32,310 nt of DNA from Anaerocolumna sp. (lineage in GTDB: Bacteria > Bacillota > Clostridia > Lachnospirales > Lachnospiraceae), in assembly GCA_029239975.1 (NCBI GenBank), contig JARBTX010000047.1, forward strand, positions 1-32,310, read 5' to 3'. The notes under the pieces were generated by a model. The model searched no databases. It was not told the DNA's origin and saw only the letters and a program-made list of their open reading frames with translations. A program made the translations under genes and the position numbers. Positions within the stretch are counted from its first letter, which is position 1. Each line of letters opens with the position of its first letter. Of the stretch, positions 16,616 to 24,599 are shown piece by piece.

Positions 16616-17103
16616 ACATGAAAAAGAACGTACGCGTTATCTAACCAATCCGTTGTAATACAAATATATATTTGATCCGGCAGATCCTCATTATAATACA
16701 ACTTACCCGTTGCACTAAATTTCGCAATAAATTGAAAATTACGTTCAAGTTTACCTGTATTTACAAATTGAATTTCCCCAACATATTCATATCCATCTGG
16801 AAGTTCACCTTGTGGAAGCTTATTAATTGGACCTGCCATCTGTTTCCATGAATATACGGTATCGTTATACATAACAGATGGATTGATCTCCGTAGCTCCC
16901 GGTAAGGTGTTACCTACCTGCATGGATAATTTCTCCTTTGCATTCTTTAATAAAATGAAGTGTACACTGATAATAATTATTATAGATACAAAAATAAGTA
17001 AAAAATTTTTATATTTATTAAGAACTTTTCTTAAGTTAAAATTCGTATAAGTTGAAGATTCAGCTTTTAACTTTTGTGAATAAAATATTTTGCTAAGCCT
17101 CAT
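16603..17103 (-). CDS. Single-pass membrane protein, unknown function
   Basis: A 166-aa protein. Residues 1-31 are basic and cytosolic, 32-53 form one hydrophobic helix (KNFLLIFVSIIIIISVHFIL), and 54-166 should lie outside the membrane. The outer part contains a possible calcium- or ligand-binding-like beta region, but no motif I recognise (D-T-V-Y-S-W-K-Q-M and L-P-D-G-Y-E-Y-V-G-E-I stand out). The start is supported by TGAGGTTT about 7 nt upstream. It is transcribed alone and converges on the phosphatidyltransferase. I assign no function. Confidence 0.7.
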   Translation of the reverse strand: MRLSKIFYSQKLKAESSTYTNFNLRKVLNKYKNFLLIFVSIIIIISVHFILLKNAKEKLSMQVGNTLPGATEINPSVMYNDTVYSWKQMAGPINKLPQGELPDGYEYVGEIQFVNTGKLERNFQFIAKFSATGKLYYNEDLPDQIYICITTDWLDNAYVLFHVKEK

Positions 17104-17226
17104 GTCAAAACCTCATCTCTGTATTATTAATATAGCAGTAAGATTCTAGTTAATTAGTATAATGCTAACATCTATTTATAATTCTTCATTTTATTTTATA
17201 AGTATTCTAACATATTCCTTAAGTTC

Positions 17227-17255
17227 TTACCAGATAATTACAAAATGATTATAAT
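17227..17255 (+). promoter_or_regulatory. Promoter of the 42-aa/340-aa operon
   Basis: TTACCA (17227-17232) and a perfect TATAAT (17250-17255) are 17 nt apart, about 100 nt upstream of the small ORF at 17359. The -35 matches four of six positions. Confidence 0.5.
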
Positions 17256-17358
17256 ATACAAACAGATTATTAAATATACATATTCTGGTAGATGTTTTTG
17301 TTGGTTTCGTTTATAATATTTAAAAAAGATTGAATTCTAGAAATGTTAGGTGCACAAT

Positions 17359-17487
17359 ATGGACGAAATCAAAACAATAAACGGAAAGATTAATGTTGGT
17401 GGATATAGCTTATATGTATTTATACATGCTGATAACCCAGAAATTGTAATAAACGCCATTAAGGAATTTATACGGGTGGAGAAATGA
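17359..17487 (+). CDS. 42-aa small ORF overlapping the 340-aa gene
   Basis: A 42-codon frame (MDEIKTINGKINVGGYSLYV then F-I-H-A-D-N-P-E-I-V-I-N-A-I-K-E-F-I-R-V-E-K) ending in ATGA, which overlaps the next start by 4 nt. The ribosome site is weak (TTAGGTG). I do not recognise it. Its protein-like composition and the coupling make it a possible small protein or the residue of a larger one. Confidence 0.45.
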   Translation: MDEIKTINGKINVGGYSLYVFIHADNPEIVINAIKEFIRVEK

Positions 17488-18506
17488 AACAGCAAACTGC
17501 AAATTTTATTTCTGAAAGGGCATGCCCATCCATAGCATATCGTATTAAAAAAGAGATAATAAGAGAAGATATATCGAATCCTGATATGAAAACATTACAG
17601 TCAAAGATTTTAGAAGAATCAGAGATTGTACGTATCTTTACACTAAGAAGGTCAGATGGATGGCTTGGTGGATATTTTCATGGAGTTGATGAACCTGAAA
17701 GTTTAATAAGGTACCTGATAGAAAAAGGAGTAGAACCAACGAATCCTATCATTTTAGATGCTTTAAATGCAATTATTATTGCTGGTGAACAATTTGATCA
17801 TGGAAGTATGAGTAATGTAGGAAAACCTTTGGACGATTTCCATTTTGGTGGTTCTAAACTAATGAAAGCATGTGTATTTGCTTATGCAGGTAAAGAAGAT
17901 TATGATTTTGTTAGAGAACAGATTAAGGAGTCACTAGACGTGTTTCAATATGTCTGTGAAGTTAATACAACGGAAAGTATTTACGAGATATATAGAGATA
18001 AAAAAGTATTTCAAGTGGGTGTTAAATGGCCATCTATTTACCATCTACGCTTATTAGCATATACAAATTCTTGGAGAAATGCAAAGAACTACGATATGTT
18101 AATGGAATCTTTTCAAAAACTGGTCCAACTTTCACCTATACCAGAGATAAAATTTCGTTATAAAAGTCAAATCATATCTCCAGCATCTATATATATGAAT
18201 AACTTCAATGATGATATGAAAAACCTAACTGCTAAAGAATGGATGATGTGGTTTCATAGGACTGAATTAATTTCAAGACTAGGAATTGCAAGAAAAATAG
18301 ACACCATAAAGAAACAACTAGATTATGTTAATAGTATGGTGAACGAGAACAATGAATTATTTATGACAAAACTAAATCATTATTATTTTACCAAATGGAC
18401 TGGTTATACCGGCTTAGCTTTAGAGAATAACTGGAAATCAGAAATAAAAAGAGTAAATGATTTAACCTTTCGACATTTGTTGATACTTTCATTATTAAAC
18501 AATTAG
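17484..18506 (+). CDS. Uncharacterised 340-aa protein, paralog of the 14634 gene
   Basis: A soluble, helical 340-aa protein with R-R-S-D-G-W-L-G-G-Y-F-H-G (55-67) and Y-L-I-E-K-G-V-E-P-T-N, matching the same positions in the 343-aa protein coupled to GH3. Further shared points are W-P-S-I-Y-H-L-R-L-L-A-Y-T-N-S-W (matching F-P-W-I-S-D-I-S-V-L-A-R-S-N-A-W), L-S-P-I-P (L-M-P-I-P) and a late W-M-M-W-F-H-R segment (V-W-W-I-R-D). The pair probably arose by duplication and then diverged strongly. An alpha/alpha-toroid fold is a guess from the D-G-W motif. GGTGGAG precedes the ATG. The lipoprotein gene follows after 41 bp and may be co-transcribed. Confidence 0.72.
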   Translation: MKQQTANFISERACPSIAYRIKKEIIREDISNPDMKTLQSKILEESEIVRIFTLRRSDGWLGGYFHGVDEPESLIRYLIEKGVEPTNPIILDALNAIIIAGEQFDHGSMSNVGKPLDDFHFGGSKLMKACVFAYAGKEDYDFVREQIKESLDVFQYVCEVNTTESIYEIYRDKKVFQVGVKWPSIYHLRLLAYTNSWRNAKNYDMLMESFQKLVQLSPIPEIKFRYKSQIISPASIYMNNFNDDMKNLTAKEWMMWFHRTELISRLGIARKIDTIKKQLDYVNSMVNENNELFMTKLNHYYFTKWTGYTGLALENNWKSEIKRVNDLTFRHLLILSLLNN

Positions 18507-18547
18507 GTATGTATTAACTAAAAATAATATGTGGGGTATGAATTGAT

Positions 18548-18916
18548 ATGAAAAAATTTAGCTTATTACTAGTTTTAATTATTTTAATACTAACAGTTAC
18601 AGGCTGCCGAAAACAAGTTTTCGATGGTAGTCGTACGAGTAATGAAAAACAGTTTATTTTAGATTATGCTATATTAAGTAAATCAATGACTCATGAGATG
18701 GAACTGGAACAAGGTGCAGTCATTGATGTGGTTATTGTAAATAAATCTGGTCAAGTAGATATTCTTGTAACAGATGAAAGTGGGAAAGAACTGTATCGCG
18801 GAGATAATGCGTCTTCTAGTGAATTCTCAATTGAGATACCGGAACAAGGAACATATAAATTCATGGTTATAGGGAAAAAGGCAAAAGGTGGCGTAAGTTT
18901 TATACTAGAAGAATAA
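18548..18916 (+). CDS. Small lipoprotein
   Basis: A 122-aa lipoprotein with a basic start (MKKF), a hydrophobic stretch and a lipobox V-T-G-C20, so it should be acylated at C20 and held on the outer face of the membrane. The mature part is about 100 residues of mostly beta strands; the ending I-P-E-Q-G-T-Y-K-F-M-V-I-G-K-K-A-K-G-G-V-S-F resembles small extracellular beta-sandwich domains. No function is visible. Its ribosome site (TGGGGTATGAATTG region) is modest. It starts 41 bp after the 340-aa gene. Confidence 0.8.
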   Translation: MKKFSLLLVLIILILTVTGCRKQVFDGSRTSNEKQFILDYAILSKSMTHEMELEQGAVIDVVIVNKSGQVDILVTDESGKELYRGDNASSSEFSIEIPEQGTYKFMVIGKKAKGGVSFILEE

Positions 18917-19021
18917 TTTATACGTTTATAAATATAATGGAAGCGTAAAAAATAGTTGCATTTACAAATAATATAAAATAGTAATAATATAAATCACAAA
19001 TGAAAAAAGTAGGTGAACAAA

Positions 19022-19519
19022 ATGATTCATGTAAACGCTAGAGCGATCCTAATACAATTAATCAATACAGAAACACATATAGTGATTCAAAAAAGGTTAA
19101 GACATGGTGAACCAGAGTATTATGAACTTCCAGGTGGTCGTATTGAAGAATTTGAAAGCATTACGGATGCAGTTAGAAGAGAAGTTTATGAAGAAACTGG
19201 ATTAACTATTACTGAAATTGAAAATGAAGATACTCAATTAATTACCAATAATGATAATGGTGGTTTTTCGATTCAATGTATTAAACCCTTTACGTCCTAT
19301 CAAACCATTCATGGCCCAGTTGATTCCTTTGGTGTTTATTTTATATGCAAAGCTTCGGGTCAAATATTAGAACATGGAGATGGCAGTACAGACGTGCATT
19401 GGGCTTCAATGAATGAATTAAAAGAATTATTAAAACATAACAAATTTTCTGATATCGACAAAGCTGCTGTAATGTTATTTATTCGAGATAGGATAAGTAG
19501 TGATTCAAACCTTTCATAA
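19022..19519 (+). CDS. Nudix hydrolase
   Basis: A 165-aa Nudix enzyme. The box G-x5-E-x7-R-E-U-x-E-E-x-G-U is complete at residues 39-61 (G-R-I-E-E-F-E-S-I-T-D-A-V-R-R-E-V-Y-E-E-T-G-L). Such enzymes cleave nucleoside diphosphates linked to another group, using Mg2+ held by the glutamates; the substrate is not visible. The start is ATG 19022, because the AGGTG ribosome site (19011-19015) sits 6 nt before it and covers the alternative GTG at 19013. Stand-alone gene, followed after 27 bp by the membrane-anchored protein. Confidence 0.92.
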   Translation: MIHVNARAILIQLINTETHIVIQKRLRHGEPEYYELPGGRIEEFESITDAVRREVYEETGLTITEIENEDTQLITNNDNGGFSIQCIKPFTSYQTIHGPVDSFGVYFICKASGQILEHGDGSTDVHWASMNELKELLKHNKFSDIDKAAVMLFIRDRISSDSNLS

Positions 19520-19546
19520 ATTTGATCTTTTAAGGAGGAATATTTA

Positions 19547-20014
19547 ATGAAATTAAAGCGAGTTATGTTAGTTATATTAAGTTTAATAGTTATAATTTTA
19601 TTAGTTAATATATTGAAAAAGGATATCTGGGATAAAAATGCAGATTTGCTAAAAGAAAAAGTTTTATCTATAGATGAAACAAGGGTAAATGTAAATTTAT
19701 CCGAGATAACACCATTTGATTGGGATACAGTGTATACTTTTTCTTCTTATACATCAACACAAAATATTTATAACACTGTTGGATACAAATGGGACACTAT
19801 CTCAGAAACCGTTAATGAAGGTATGAATCAGATTGTTTTTATGAAAGATGGTAAAGTAGTTTGTTATATATATGGATATCCAGTCAATAATGGTTATGGC
19901 ATAAGTTTTAGAGACGATGAATATAAAAATGGTGCTATAAAACTCAACAATAATAAAAATCTAGATTTTAAAGTTGAAAGAAATGATGACGTAATATTTT
20001 TAATACAATCTTAG
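19547..20014 (+). CDS. Membrane-anchored protein, unknown function
   Basis: A 155-aa protein with one N-terminal hydrophobic helix (LKRVMLVILSLIVIILLVNI, residues 2-21) and no lipobox cysteine, so it is probably a membrane-anchored or secreted domain. The central I-T-P-F-D-W-D-T-V-Y-T-F-S-S-Y-T-S-T (about 54-71) resembles a hypothetical family I have seen in Clostridia, without known role. AAGGAGGA lies 8 nt before the ATG, which is a very strong site. It may share a transcript with the Nudix gene. Confidence 0.75.
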   Translation: MKLKRVMLVILSLIVIILLVNILKKDIWDKNADLLKEKVLSIDETRVNVNLSEITPFDWDTVYTFSSYTSTQNIYNTVGYKWDTISETVNEGMNQIVFMKDGKVVCYIYGYPVNNGYGISFRDDEYKNGAIKLNNNKNLDFKVERNDDVIFLIQS

Positions 20015-20102
20015 TTTTATTACCATGGAATTAGTTACATATGGGTTAGTTACATTTATATATATTTAAACTAAAAGATGAAAATAAAAAGGTGTTTGCA
20101 AA

Positions 20103-20933
20103 ATGAATATTATAAATACATATAACAAAGTAAAAAAATTATTTATTGATAATAATAATTTTAATTATAATCAGTGGAGTATCTATGCTGATTCCATTTT
20201 ACCAGGCTTGGCAGATCTATTAGAAAGAGATTCTACTGATTATAATTATGAAAGAGATATATTACCTACAATAACAAACGCGCTAGTAAGTAAAGAAAAG
20301 TTGTATATGCTTCATCAATCTTTTCTAACAGTAACAAAACACTTACAACATAGAATTGTAGCTGTATTTGGTATTGATATAGATGTAGATATTATTTTAT
20401 ACCTTGGATTATGTAATGGTGCCGGTTGGGCAACTAATATACATGGCAGAAAATCCATATTGCTTGGTATAGAAAAAATAGTTGAACTAGATTGGTTCGA
20501 TGAAAATAGTATGATTGCCTTAATTTATCATGAACTAGGACATATCTGGCATGAATCGATTAGAACTACTAAAGAAAATAATATAACACAAGGTAAGAAG
20601 AATATGTGGCAAGTTTATACAGAGGGTGTTGCTATGTATTGTGAGCAGTTATTATATGATAAGCCGCATTATTATCATCAAGATAAAAATGGTTGGCTTA
20701 TTTGGTGTAATAGTAATAAGGATATAGTAATCTCTGAGTATAAGAAGAGAATTATTAGTAATGAAAGTGTACAGGAATTCTTTGGTGATTGGAACAAGTT
20801 TCTTGATCATTCTGATGTAGGCTACTATATTGGCACTGAATTTATATATTATTTATCAAAGAAGTATAAATTAGACGAAATAGCCACGTTAAACATGGAT
20901 GTAATTACAGAAGAGTTCTTATCATTTAAATAA
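20103..20933 (+). CDS. Predicted HELGH zinc metalloprotease, cytosolic
   Basis: A 276-aa protein with no signal peptide or transmembrane segment. The zinc motif is H143-E-L-G-H147 inside IALIYHELGHIWHE, and E174 in V-Y-T-E-G-V-A-M-Y-C-E is well placed as the third ligand, the gluzincin arrangement. The N-terminal 130 residues are helical and include I-D-V-D-I-I-L-Y-L-G-L-C-N-G-A-G-W-A-T, which may be the substrate edge strand. The layout resembles DUF2268-type predicted proteases, but I could not confirm this. AAGGTG precedes the ATG. It stands alone; the substrate is unknown. Confidence 0.78.
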   Translation: MNIINTYNKVKKLFIDNNNFNYNQWSIYADSILPGLADLLERDSTDYNYERDILPTITNALVSKEKLYMLHQSFLTVTKHLQHRIVAVFGIDIDVDIILYLGLCNGAGWATNIHGRKSILLGIEKIVELDWFDENSMIALIYHELGHIWHESIRTTKENNITQGKKNMWQVYTEGVAMYCEQLLYDKPHYYHQDKNGWLIWCNSNKDIVISEYKKRIISNESVQEFFGDWNKFLDHSDVGYYIGTEFIYYLSKKYKLDEIATLNMDVITEEFLSFK

Positions 20934-21159
20934 TGGATAAAGACTATTTATATAACATCGGAAAAGGAATGTAAAGTTTGATATGCGATATAAAGAACTA
21001 TTTCAAATCTTTTGTTAAGGATGACATATCAAATAATAAGTTACTCAGTATTGTAATAATTTTCTATATTATGACATGCAGCTGTCTAGTTTAAGTTGTT
21101 ATACTAACTAAATCAATGGAAAGAGAGATAGATAATTTATTATAATAGGAGAATGGTAT

Positions 21160-21921
21160 ATGAATAAAGATGAAGTATTAAAATTTATAAATGACGGAGC
21201 GAACTTTTATTGCCGTCAATTAGGTAATGCTACACATATGAATTTTATAGATAATGGTTATTACTCCATGATTTATCCAATACATGGACAAGTTGGCGGA
21301 ACATCGATATTTAATATTAGACTTGATCATTTCAGTGACGCAGAAGTAATACAAAAAGTAAATGAGATTAAGTCTAAAAATGTACATACTTGGTGGGGGA
21401 TATGCTTGTCGGATCGGTTATCTGATTTTATTTGGGGAAAGGATAGACCTAAATTAACACCGGAAGAACATGAAAATGCAGAAGAACTAAATATGGCTTT
21501 ATTACCTGAAGATGAACTTGAATATTGTCCGCCTAATAACAAGATTATCATAAAACAAGTTACTACTCTTGACGAATTTAGTATATGGACTGATATTTGC
21601 AATTTGGTATTACATAATAGTTTTCCAATTATACATAACATAAATCATTTTGAACTTAATAAAAATAATATTATGACTTGTTATATTGGATATATGGATG
21701 GTCAACCTGCGGCTGTGTCAGCAATTTTAAATAATGATGACGTTTCCTCCTTAGAGTTCGTCGCTACACTTGAGAGCTACCGCTATCATGGACTAGCACG
21801 AGCACTGTGTGAGAAGTCGGTACATGATGCCTTTTTAAATGGTTCAAAGATAATCACTACCAGAGCATTTAAAGAAGCAAAAAACTTATATAAATCCTTA
21901 GGTTTTAAAATATATTTTTAA
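21160..21921 (+). CDS. GNAT-family acetyltransferase with N-terminal extension
   Basis: A 253-aa protein. Residues about 125-253 form a GNAT domain: the acetyl-CoA motif is R208-Y-H-G-L-A213, preceded by the strand V-S-S-L-E-F-V-A-T and followed by K-N-L-Y-K-S-L-G-F. The first 120 residues may be a second, degenerate GNAT-like half (W-W-G-I-C-L-S-D-R-L-S). Substrate unknown. TAGGAG precedes the ATG. The 226 bp upstream contain a 9 bp inverted repeat (TTTGATATG at 20977-20985 and its complement at 21025-21033) and no clear promoter. Confidence 0.85.
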   Translation: MNKDEVLKFINDGANFYCRQLGNATHMNFIDNGYYSMIYPIHGQVGGTSIFNIRLDHFSDAEVIQKVNEIKSKNVHTWWGICLSDRLSDFIWGKDRPKLTPEEHENAEELNMALLPEDELEYCPPNNKIIIKQVTTLDEFSIWTDICNLVLHNSFPIIHNINHFELNKNNIMTCYIGYMDGQPAAVSAILNNDDVSSLEFVATLESYRYHGLARALCEKSVHDAFLNGSKIITTRAFKEAKNLYKSLGFKIYF

Positions 21922-22016
21922 TTATTTTGAAGTTTTATATATATATTTAAAGTTAATAACATTTTATAATTAATAATAATTTAAAATAAATTATTTTAAA
22001 ATTAAACCCCATGTAA

Positions 22017-22109
22017 TATACGATTAGTTCATCTGAAATGATAAAATTGGCAGACGAAGCTCTTTATAAGGCGAAACAAAGTGGACGTAATAAAGTTGAA
22101 AAATATTAA
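22017..22109 (+). pseudogene. Diguanylate cyclase (GGDEF) C-terminal remnant
   Basis: After a TAA at 22014-22016, a 30-codon frame reads Y-T-I-S-S-S-E-M-I-K-L then ADEALYKAKQSGRNKVEKY and TAA. A-D-x-A-L-Y-x-A-K-x-x-G-R-N is the hallmark last helix of GGDEF domains, which make cyclic di-GMP. The catalytic part is absent, so it is a dead 3' end. It retains its terminator. Confidence 0.75.
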
Positions 22110-22127
22110 TCTATAATATACAGAGAA

Positions 22128-22165
22128 AAACAAGCGAACTAGTACTACATTCGCTTGTTTTTTTA
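22128..22165 (+). terminator. Rho-independent terminator of the lost GGDEF gene
   Basis: CAAGCGAA (22131-22138) pairs with TTCGCTTG (22150-22157), extended by A-T pairs, with a run of Ts after it. It follows the GGDEF remnant by 19 bp. Confidence 0.85.
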
Positions 22166-22180
22166 AATTTGTAGAATTCT

Positions 22181-22236
22181 ATTGACTTTAAGTGAAATTT
22201 ATTTTACACTTATTAAAGTAACTTTATAAAGTCAAT
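22181..22236. promoter_or_regulatory. Palindromic operator candidates at the ROK promoter
   Basis: ATTGACTTTA (22181-22190) is the exact reverse complement of TAAAGTCAAT (22227-22236), and inside them TAAAGTAACTTTA (22214-22226) is a perfect 13 bp palindrome placed at the expected transcription start. This layout fits binding by the ROK repressor encoded just downstream, as in many self-controlled sugar operons. No binding data exist. Confidence 0.5.
22182..22210 (+). promoter_or_regulatory. Promoter of the ROK-MFS operon
   Basis: TTGACT (22182-22187) and TACACT (22205-22210) with a 17-nt spacer, about 70 nt upstream of the start at 22280. The -35 is strong and the -10 matches four of six positions. 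It is flanked by inverted repeats. Confidence 0.5.
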
Positions 22237-22279
22237 AACTTAAGGATTTACCTACATAGCTTAAGGAAGGAGTGAAGAA

Positions 22280-23296
22280 ATGGAAAAAGCAAATCGAAAT
22301 CAAATGAAAGAAATCAATAAAAACATGATTCGAAAAATCTTAAAGGAACGTAGGAAAGCAACAAAACCAGAATTAGCTGAAATTACACAACTTAGTGTTG
22401 TAACAGTAAATGCTTTAATTAGTGAAATGATTATCTCTGGTGAAGCCATAGAAGGTGATGATGTTCCATCAAATGGTGGGAGACCATCAAAGCAATATAT
22501 CTATAATGGAAATTATAAACTAGCTGCCATTATATACGGACTAGAAAAAGAGAAAAGGAACTTTTTTTCTATGCTTTTAATCAATTTGTTTGGTGAATGT
22601 ATAGAAAGAAGAACGTCCTGTATTGAATATGCTACGACAGAAAGTTTTGAAAGTTGGATCGATGAAGCAGTAAATCAATATCAAAATATAAGTGCTATCC
22701 TGTTTGGTTTACCAGGTGTAGAGGAGAATGGTGTTATCACAAGTAATGATTTTCCAGGATTAATTGGTGATAAATTCATAACATTTTACAAAAATAAATA
22801 CAAAATACCAGTGTTATTTGAAAATGATGTTAACGCAACTGTATGGGGTTATTATCAACACATTAATTCCAATGATATAAAGAATGTTGTTGGACTTTAC
22901 TATCCAAGATCCTACGGTCCTGGTGCTGGTATCGTTATACAAGGGAATGTTTATAAAGGTAATAGTAACTTCGCTGGTGAATTCGCATTTATATCAGTCA
23001 AACCATCCTGGGATGAGGTGGATTTTGATAATACAGATGAAGTTATCTTAATGCTTAGTCAAATCCTAGTAATATATAGTTGCGTTTTAGCTCCAGAACG
23101 TTTTGTATTGTATGGAGATTTTTTAACTGAACAAATAATAAAAAATGTTATAGAAAAGGTTACGGATGTACTCCAAGGTAAATTCACACCTTTTATTGAA
23201 TATAAAAACAGTATTGATATGGATTACGAACTTGGTTTAATTCATATTGCAATTAATCAATTAGAAAAAAGTGAGGATATAAAAAAATGGTCTTAA
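22280..23296 (+). CDS. ROK-family transcriptional repressor
   Basis: A 338-aa ROK protein. An N-terminal winged helix-turn-helix covers residues about 8-75 (A-T-K-P-E-L-A-E-I-T-Q-L-S-V-V-T-V-N-A-L, then G-G-R-P-S-K). The ROK sugar-kinase-like body follows, with F-E-N-D-V-N-A-T (E-x-D-x-N type) and G-P-G-A-G-I-V-I-Q-G-N-V-Y-K-G and A-G-E-F. The zinc-binding C-x-C-G-x2-G-C segment of classic ROK proteins is absent, and the ATP-binding front is poorly conserved, so it is likely a sensor and not a kinase. GGAAGGAG precedes the ATG. It overlaps the MFS gene by 10 nt and probably controls it. Confidence 0.88.
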   Translation: MEKANRNQMKEINKNMIRKILKERRKATKPELAEITQLSVVTVNALISEMIISGEAIEGDDVPSNGGRPSKQYIYNGNYKLAAIIYGLEKEKRNFFSMLLINLFGECIERRTSCIEYATTESFESWIDEAVNQYQNISAILFGLPGVEENGVITSNDFPGLIGDKFITFYKNKYKIPVLFENDVNATVWGYYQHINSNDIKNVVGLYYPRSYGPGAGIVIQGNVYKGNSNFAGEFAFISVKPSWDEVDFDNTDEVILMLSQILVIYSCVLAPERFVLYGDFLTEQIIKNVIEKVTDVLQGKFTPFIEYKNSIDMDYELGLIHIAINQLEKSEDIKKWS

Positions 23297-24486
23297 CAGT
23301 TCTATTAATAATCATTTATGTAGCATTTATTAGTTTAGGGTTACCAGACTCCCTATTAGGTTCTGCATGGCCTGCTATGCATGTGGACATCGGTGTACCT
23401 ATTTCTTATGCAGGTATTGTCTCAATGATAATTGCTGGTGGCACTATAATATCTAGTTTCTTTAGTGATAAGATCATCAGAAAATTAGGTACTGGGATCG
23501 TGACTGCTATTAGTGTATCTATGACAGCAATCGCTTTACTTGGTTTTTCTATTAGTAATGAATTTATATATTTATGCTTATGGGCGATTCCATTAGGTCT
23601 TGGAGCAGGATCTATTGATGCTGCATTAAACAACTTTGTTGCACTTCATTATAAAGCAAAACATATGAGCTGGCTTCACTGTTTTTGGGGTGTCGGAGCA
23701 ATGACAGGACCAATCATTATGTCTTATTGTTTAGAAAAAGGTGCATTTTTTCAACTTGGATACCGTGTTGTAGCAATCATTCAATTTATTCTGGTTGCAA
23801 TATTAGTTATTACATTACCACTTTGGAAAAAAATTAAGCTATCAAGTAAAATAGAGAATCAAGAGAAATTAAGTGAAAATGTTCAGGAACATAAAGTATT
23901 AAGTGTTAAAGAATTATTACAGCTTCCAGGTGCAAAACAAGTACTAATTGCATTTTTTTGCTATTGTGCGATCGAAGCGACTACAGGTTTATGGGGTAGT
24001 AGTTTTATGGTTACTCAACGTGGTATATCAGCAGAAACAGCGGCTAGATGGACTTCACTTTTTTACTTTGGTATTACCTTTGGTAGATTCCTTTCAGGTT
24101 TTGTTACCATGAAATTAAATCATAAGCAGATGATTCGCTTAGGGGAAATTATTATCTTACTTGGTGTGATTGCTTTATTATTACCATTTGGAAACTTAGT
24201 TTTATGTGCCGGTTTCATATTAATCGGTCTTGGCTGCGCACCAATTTATCCTAGTTTGTTACATGAAACTCCAGTAAACTTTGGTGCAGAGTACTCTCAA
24301 TCAATTATGGGTATTCAGATGTCATGTGCTTATATTGGTAGTACATTTATGCCACCTTTCTTCGGACTTTTAGCATCCAAAATAAGTTATGCAATCATGC
24401 CATATTTCACTGGTGGTTTGTTGATTCTTATGATTGTTATGATTGAACTGCTAAACAAAAGAATTGCGCACAAAAACATTGCTTAA
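23287..24486 (+). CDS. Major facilitator superfamily transporter
   Basis: A 399-aa membrane protein with about 12 helices, a long central loop (about residues 180-210) and MFS features such as S-F-F-S-D-K-I-I-R-K-L-G (57-68, loop 2-3) and F-G-R-F-L-S-G-F-V-T-M-K-L (loop 8-9). The pattern G-L-P-D-S-L-L-G-S-A-W-P and the overall look resemble sugar permeases of the fucose-permease group. Substrate and direction are inference. It begins inside the ROK gene, with GTGAGG as ribosome site, so the two are co-translated. Confidence 0.9.
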   Translation: MVLTVLLIIIYVAFISLGLPDSLLGSAWPAMHVDIGVPISYAGIVSMIIAGGTIISSFFSDKIIRKLGTGIVTAISVSMTAIALLGFSISNEFIYLCLWAIPLGLGAGSIDAALNNFVALHYKAKHMSWLHCFWGVGAMTGPIIMSYCLEKGAFFQLGYRVVAIIQFILVAILVITLPLWKKIKLSSKIENQEKLSENVQEHKVLSVKELLQLPGAKQVLIAFFCYCAIEATTGLWGSSFMVTQRGISAETAARWTSLFYFGITFGRFLSGFVTMKLNHKQMIRLGEIIILLGVIALLLPFGNLVLCAGFILIGLGCAPIYPSLLHETPVNFGAEYSQSIMGIQMSCAYIGSTFMPPFFGLLASKISYAIMPYFTGGLLILMIVMIELLNKRIAHKNIA

Positions 24487-24599
24487 GCGATTCATGAAAA
24501 GATGAGATAATAAAGAAATCAACGATATTAGATATAAATAGTAAAGATTACCCAATTACCACAATAAATTGCATTAAGTTATAGATTGGAGGATAAGAT

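Larger units (their letters stand above)
21922..22279. other. Intergenic gap: GGDEF tail, terminator and ROK promoter
   Basis: The gap carries the end of a lost diguanylate cyclase (22017-22109), its strong terminator (22128-22165), and then the promoter and palindromic sites of the ROK repressor (22181-22236). The first 95 bp are very AT-rich with nothing I can name. Confidence 0.7.

Noticed and set aside
20977..21033. Inverted repeat as a terminator or operator for the GNAT gene
   Set aside because: The 9 bp arms are 39 bp apart with no T-run and no aligned promoter, so chance in AT-rich DNA is a sufficient explanation.
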